In this document: positions 61,367 to 64,000 of the stretch, in pieces
Position numbering within the stretch: position 1 is the first letter of the stretch
Layout: each line of letters starts with the position of its first letter
NCBI GenBank assembly: GCA_965219015.1
Contig: CBDCNH010000011.1
Coordinates: 992,001-1,056,000, forward strand
Origin: CBDCNH01 sp965219015
Lineage (GTDB): Bacteria > Pseudomonadota > Alphaproteobacteria > Rhodobacterales > Rhodobacteraceae
Direction: 5' to 3'
DNA: 64,000 nt
Translations under genes and position numbers: made by a program
The notes under the pieces: generated by a model
The model's input: the letters and a program-made list of their open reading frames with translations, nothing else
The model's database searches: none
What the model was told of the DNA's origin: nothing

Positions 61367-64000
61367 ACCGCACCCGCCGGCAGGTCGCGCTCGTCGCAGC
61401 CCTGCAGCCGCTCGCGGCGGCCGTCGGGCCAGATCACCCAGTCCTCGCCGACAGCACCCGGCGCGCCGCCCGCCGCGCCGAAGGGCGGCACGCTGCGGTG
61501 CGAGCCGAGCGTCGTGACCGTGACGGGCGCGAGGAAGCGGACGCGCCGCACCGCGCCGTTGCCGCCCGGCCAGCGCCCCGCGCCGCCCGAGCCCGCGCGG
61601 ATGCCGAAGGCCTCGAGCCGGACCGGAAAGCGCTTCTCCAGCACCTCGGGGTCGGTCATGCGCGTGTTGGTCATGTGGCTCTGCACCGCGTCGCAGCCGC
61701 GGAAGCCCGGGCCCGCGCCGGTGCCGCCGGCGATCGTCTCGTAGTTCTGGAACTCCGCGTTGCCCCAGACGAAGTTGTTCATCGTCCCCTGGCTTCCCGC
61801 CATCACGCCGAGCGCGCCCAGAAGCGCGTTGCAGGCCGCCTGGCTCACCTCGGTGTTGCCGGCGATCACCGCCGCGGGCCAGCGCGGGTTCAGCATCGAG
61901 CCTTCGGGGACGATGATCTCGAGGGGCTTGAGACAGCCCTCGTTGAGCGGGATGTCGGTGCCGACGAGGAGGCGGAACACGTAGAGCACCACCGCCCGGC
62001 AGACCGCGAGCGGCGCGTTGAAGTTGCCCTCCCGCTGCGCCGAGGTGCCCGTGAAATCGACCGTCGCGCGGCCGTCGCCGACGCGCACCGCGACCTCGAT
62101 CGCGGCGCCGCCGTCCATCTCGTAGCGGAACCGCCCGTCGCGAAGCCGCCCGATCACCGCGCGCACCGAGGCCTCGGCGTTGTCCTGCACGTGCCCCATG
62201 TAGGCCGCCACCACGTCAGCGCCGTACGCTTGCGCGATGCGGACGAGCTCGCGCCTGCCGGTCTCGTTGGCCGCGACCTGCGCCTTGAGGTCGGCGAGGT
62301 TCTGCTCCGGGCTCCGCACCGGATAGCGCCCGCCGCCGAGGATCGCGCGCGCCTCGGCCTCGCGGAAGCGCCCCGCCTCGACGAGCCGGACGGTCTCGAT
62401 GAGCACGCCCTCCTCGTCGATGTGGCGGCTGTCGGGCGGCGCCGACCCCGGCGTGCGGCCGCCGATGTCGGCGTGGTGCCCGCGCGCGCCGAGCCAGAAC
62501 GCCGGCCGGTCGCCGTCGAGGAACACGGGCGTCACCACGGTCACGTCGGGCAGATGCGTGCCGCCCGCGAAGGGGCTGTTGAGCATGAAGGCGTCGCCCG
62601 GCCCGATGTCGCCTTCGGTGAGCCGCCGCACCGTCCGCACGCTCTCGGACATCGAGCCGAGATGCACCGGCACGTGCGGCGCGTTCGCCACGAGGTCGCC
62701 CGCCGCGTCGAAGATCGCGCAGGAGAAGTCGAGCCGCTCCTTGATGTTGACCGACCAGGCGGTGTTGGCGAGCGTGGCGCCCATCTGGTCGGCGATCGAC
62801 ATGAAGAGGTTGCTCATCACCTCGAGCACGACCGGGTCGGCCTCGGTGCCCGCCGCCGCCGGCCGCCGCGCAGGCCCGGTGCGGTCGAGCAAGAGATTGC
62901 CCGCGGGATCGACGCGCGCCGTCCAGCCCGGCTCGACGACGACGGTGCCGGTCGCCTCGGTCAGGATCGCCGGCCCCTCGACGCGGCTCCCCGCGCCGAG
63001 CGTCTCGCGCCGGTGGAGCGGCACCTCGCGCCAGGCGCCGTCCATGTATGCACGCACCCGCTCCGGTCCCGCGCCGCCGCTCGCGGGCGCGGGCATGGCA
63101 GGCATCGCGCCCGCGCCGCCGATCGCTTCGACGGCCAGCATCTCGACGAGGAGCCCGCGCTCCGGCGCCGTGAAGCCGAAGCGCGCGAGATGCGCCGCCT
63201 CGAACGCCGCCTGCATCGCGTCCGGCGCCCCGAACGGCACCTCGAGCGCCTGGTGCGAGCCCTCGTAGCGCAGATGCGCGCGCGTCTCGGTTCGGATCGC
63301 CGCCTCCGCCACGCCCTGCGCGGCGACCTCGGCTCTCGTCCGCGCGACCATCGGTTCGAGTGCCGCCTCGGCGCGGGCGTGCTCGGCGACCGGCGCATCG
63401 AGCTGCGTCTCGGCAAGGCTGCGAATGTCGGCGAGCCCCATGCCAAAGGCCGAGAGCACGCCCGCGAAGGGGTGCAGGAACACCGACCGCATCCCGAGCG
63501 CGTCGGCGACGAGGCAGGCGTGCTGCCCGCCGGCGCCGCCGAAGCACTGGAGCGTGTAGCCGGTCACGTCATGCCCGCGCTGCACGGAGATCTTCTTGAT
63601 CGCGTTCGCCATGTTGTCGACGGCGATGCGGAGGAACCCTGCCGCCACCGCCTCGGGCGGCTCGGGGGCGGCGCCGCTCGCCGCGGCGATGTCGCCCGCG
63701 AGCGCCGCGAAGCGACGGGTTACGACGCCCGCGTCGAGCGGTTCGTCGCCGCCGGGGCCGAAGACGGCGGGGAAATGCGCCGGGCTGATCCGGCCGAGGA
63801 GCACGTTGCAGTCGGTGACGGTGAGCGGCCCGCCACGGCGGTAGGCGGCGGGCCCCGGATCGGCGCCGGCGCTCTCGGGGCCGACCTGGTAGCGGCCCTC
63901 GCGGAAGCTGCAGATCGAGCCGCCGCCCGCCGCGACGGTGTGGATGTCCATCATCGGCGCGCGCATCCTGACGCCCGCCACCTCGGTCTCGAAGCTGCGC
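61312..64000 (-). CDS. Hydantoinase/5-oxoprolinase family protein, HyuA-HyuB fused (N terminus beyond right edge)
   Basis: About 896 residues are visible and the frame is open to position 64000. The C-terminal end of the HyuA-type ATPase part contains VAGVRMRAPMMDIHTVAAGGGS near the edge; a full HyuB-type part follows from residue about 385. Fusions of this kind are about 1200 residues long and hydrolyse 5-oxoproline or hydantoins with ATP. The substrate is uncertain. It is convergent with bhcR. Confidence 0.9.
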   Translation of the reverse strand, partial: RSFETEVAGVRMRAPMMDIHTVAAGGGSICSFREGRYQVGPESAGADPGPAAYRRGGPLTVTDCNVLLGRISPAHFPAVFGPGGDEPLDAGVVTRRFAALAGDIAAASGAAPEPPEAVAAGFLRIAVDNMANAIKKISVQRGHDVTGYTLQCFGGAGGQHACLVADALGMRSVFLHPFAGVLSAFGMGLADIRSLAETQLDAPVAEHARAEAALEPMVARTRAEVAAQGVAEAAIRTETRAHLRYEGSHQALEVPFGAPDAMQAAFEAAHLARFGFTAPERGLLVEMLAVEAIGGAGAMPAMPAPASGGAGPERVRAYMDGAWREVPLHRRETLGAGSRVEGPAILTEATGTVVVEPGWTARVDPAGNLLLDRTGPARRPAAAGTEADPVVLEVMSNLFMSIADQMGATLANTAWSVNIKERLDFSCAIFDAAGDLVANAPHVPVHLGSMSESVRTVRRLTEGDIGPGDAFMLNSPFAGGTHLPDVTVVTPVFLDGDRPAFWLGARGHHADIGGRTPGSAPPDSRHIDEEGVLIETVRLVEAGRFREAEARAILGGGRYPVRSPEQNLADLKAQVAANETGRRELVRIAQAYGADVVAAYMGHVQDNAEASVRAVIGRLRDGRFRYEMDGGAAIEVAVRVGDGRATVDFTGTSAQREGNFNAPLAVCRAVVLYVFRLLVGTDIPLNEGCLKPLEIIVPEGSMLNPRWPAAVIAGNTEVSQAACNALLGALGVMAGSQGTMNNFVWGNAEFQNYETIAGGTGAGPGFRGCDAVQSHMTNTRMTDPEVLEKRFPVRLEAFGIRAGSGGAGRWPGGNGAVRRVRFLAPVTVTTLGSHRSVPPFGAAGGAPGAVGEDWVIWPDGRRERLQGCDERDLPAGAVYEMRTPGGGGWGEPEAG

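Overview
The window is GC-rich DNA (about 70 percent GC by eye) from an alphaproteobacterium, most like Rhodobacterales. Support for this: an RluA-type pseudouridine synthase back to back with a DUF6476-type gene, DUF6280-like and DUF6324-like small proteins, mmcB, the ribD/ribE/ribBA/ribH/nusB/nrdR set, dnaG-rpoD, a tRNA-His with the alphaproteobacterial G1:U72 and A73 identity elements, and a bhc gene cluster. Genes are packed with many ATGA/GTGA overlaps and many GTG or TTG starts. No insertion sequence, prophage, CRISPR array or rRNA was seen.

Layout. (1) 1-3.2 kb: an RluA-family enzyme (cut by the left edge), a DUF6476-like protein, then a stress-type envelope operon (21-residue hydrophobic peptide, apolipoprotein-like protein, holin-like protein, DUF3618 protein) closed by a terminator. 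(2) 3.3-9.0 kb: three HupE/UreJ-type membrane proteins with a TPR protein, then a secreted DUF4331 protein and a tiny lipoprotein. (3) 9.1-21.3 kb: a type II secretion system split into two divergent arms (L-M-E-F, a periplasmic-binding lipoprotein, J-K on minus; G-H-I-C-D on plus), with gspN inverted between gspF and the lipoprotein gene. No prepilin peptidase is present. (4) 21.4-28.0 kb: ygfZ, efp, a DUF6280-like gene, a PopZ-like protein, tolC, a PCMT-family methyltransferase, tRNA-His, a DUF6324-like gene, mmcB, a rod-shaped RNA that is probably 6S RNA, and a DUF481 outer-membrane protein. (5) 28.0-37.1 kb: nusB-ribH-ribBA-ribE and ribD-nrdR, separated by a capsule segment (kpsS-like, wza/kpsD-like, kpsC-like). 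(6) 37.2-41.7 kb: a lipoprotein, rpoD and dnaG. (7) 41.8-48.6 kb: tetrameric sarcosine oxidase soxBDAG, a small acidic protein and a Glu/Leu/Phe/Val-type dehydrogenase. (8) 48.7-51.2 kb: a TadG-like VWA protein and two TadE-like pseudopilins. (9) 51.4-56.0 kb: ureide catabolism (uraH, a puuE-uraD fusion, ureidoglycine aminohydrolase, ureidoglycolate lyase, urate/xanthine permease). (10) 56.0-61.4 kb: the complete beta-hydroxyaspartate cycle bhcABCD with its divergent IclR regulator bhcR. (11) 61.3-64 kb: a hydantoinase/5-oxoprolinase-type protein cut by the right edge.

How the genes work together. The most coherent story is at 41.8-61.4 kb. Ureide breakdown ends in glyoxylate. BhcA-D convert two glyoxylate into oxaloacetate without losing carbon. 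Sarcosine oxidase supplies glycine, the co-substrate of the BhcC aldolase, and a dehydrogenase that may handle glutamate lies beside it. The other notable assembly is the HupE/TPR/DUF4331 cluster beside a complete but unusually arranged type II secretion system, which may export the DUF4331 protein. The functional links between modules are inference from position and chemistry.
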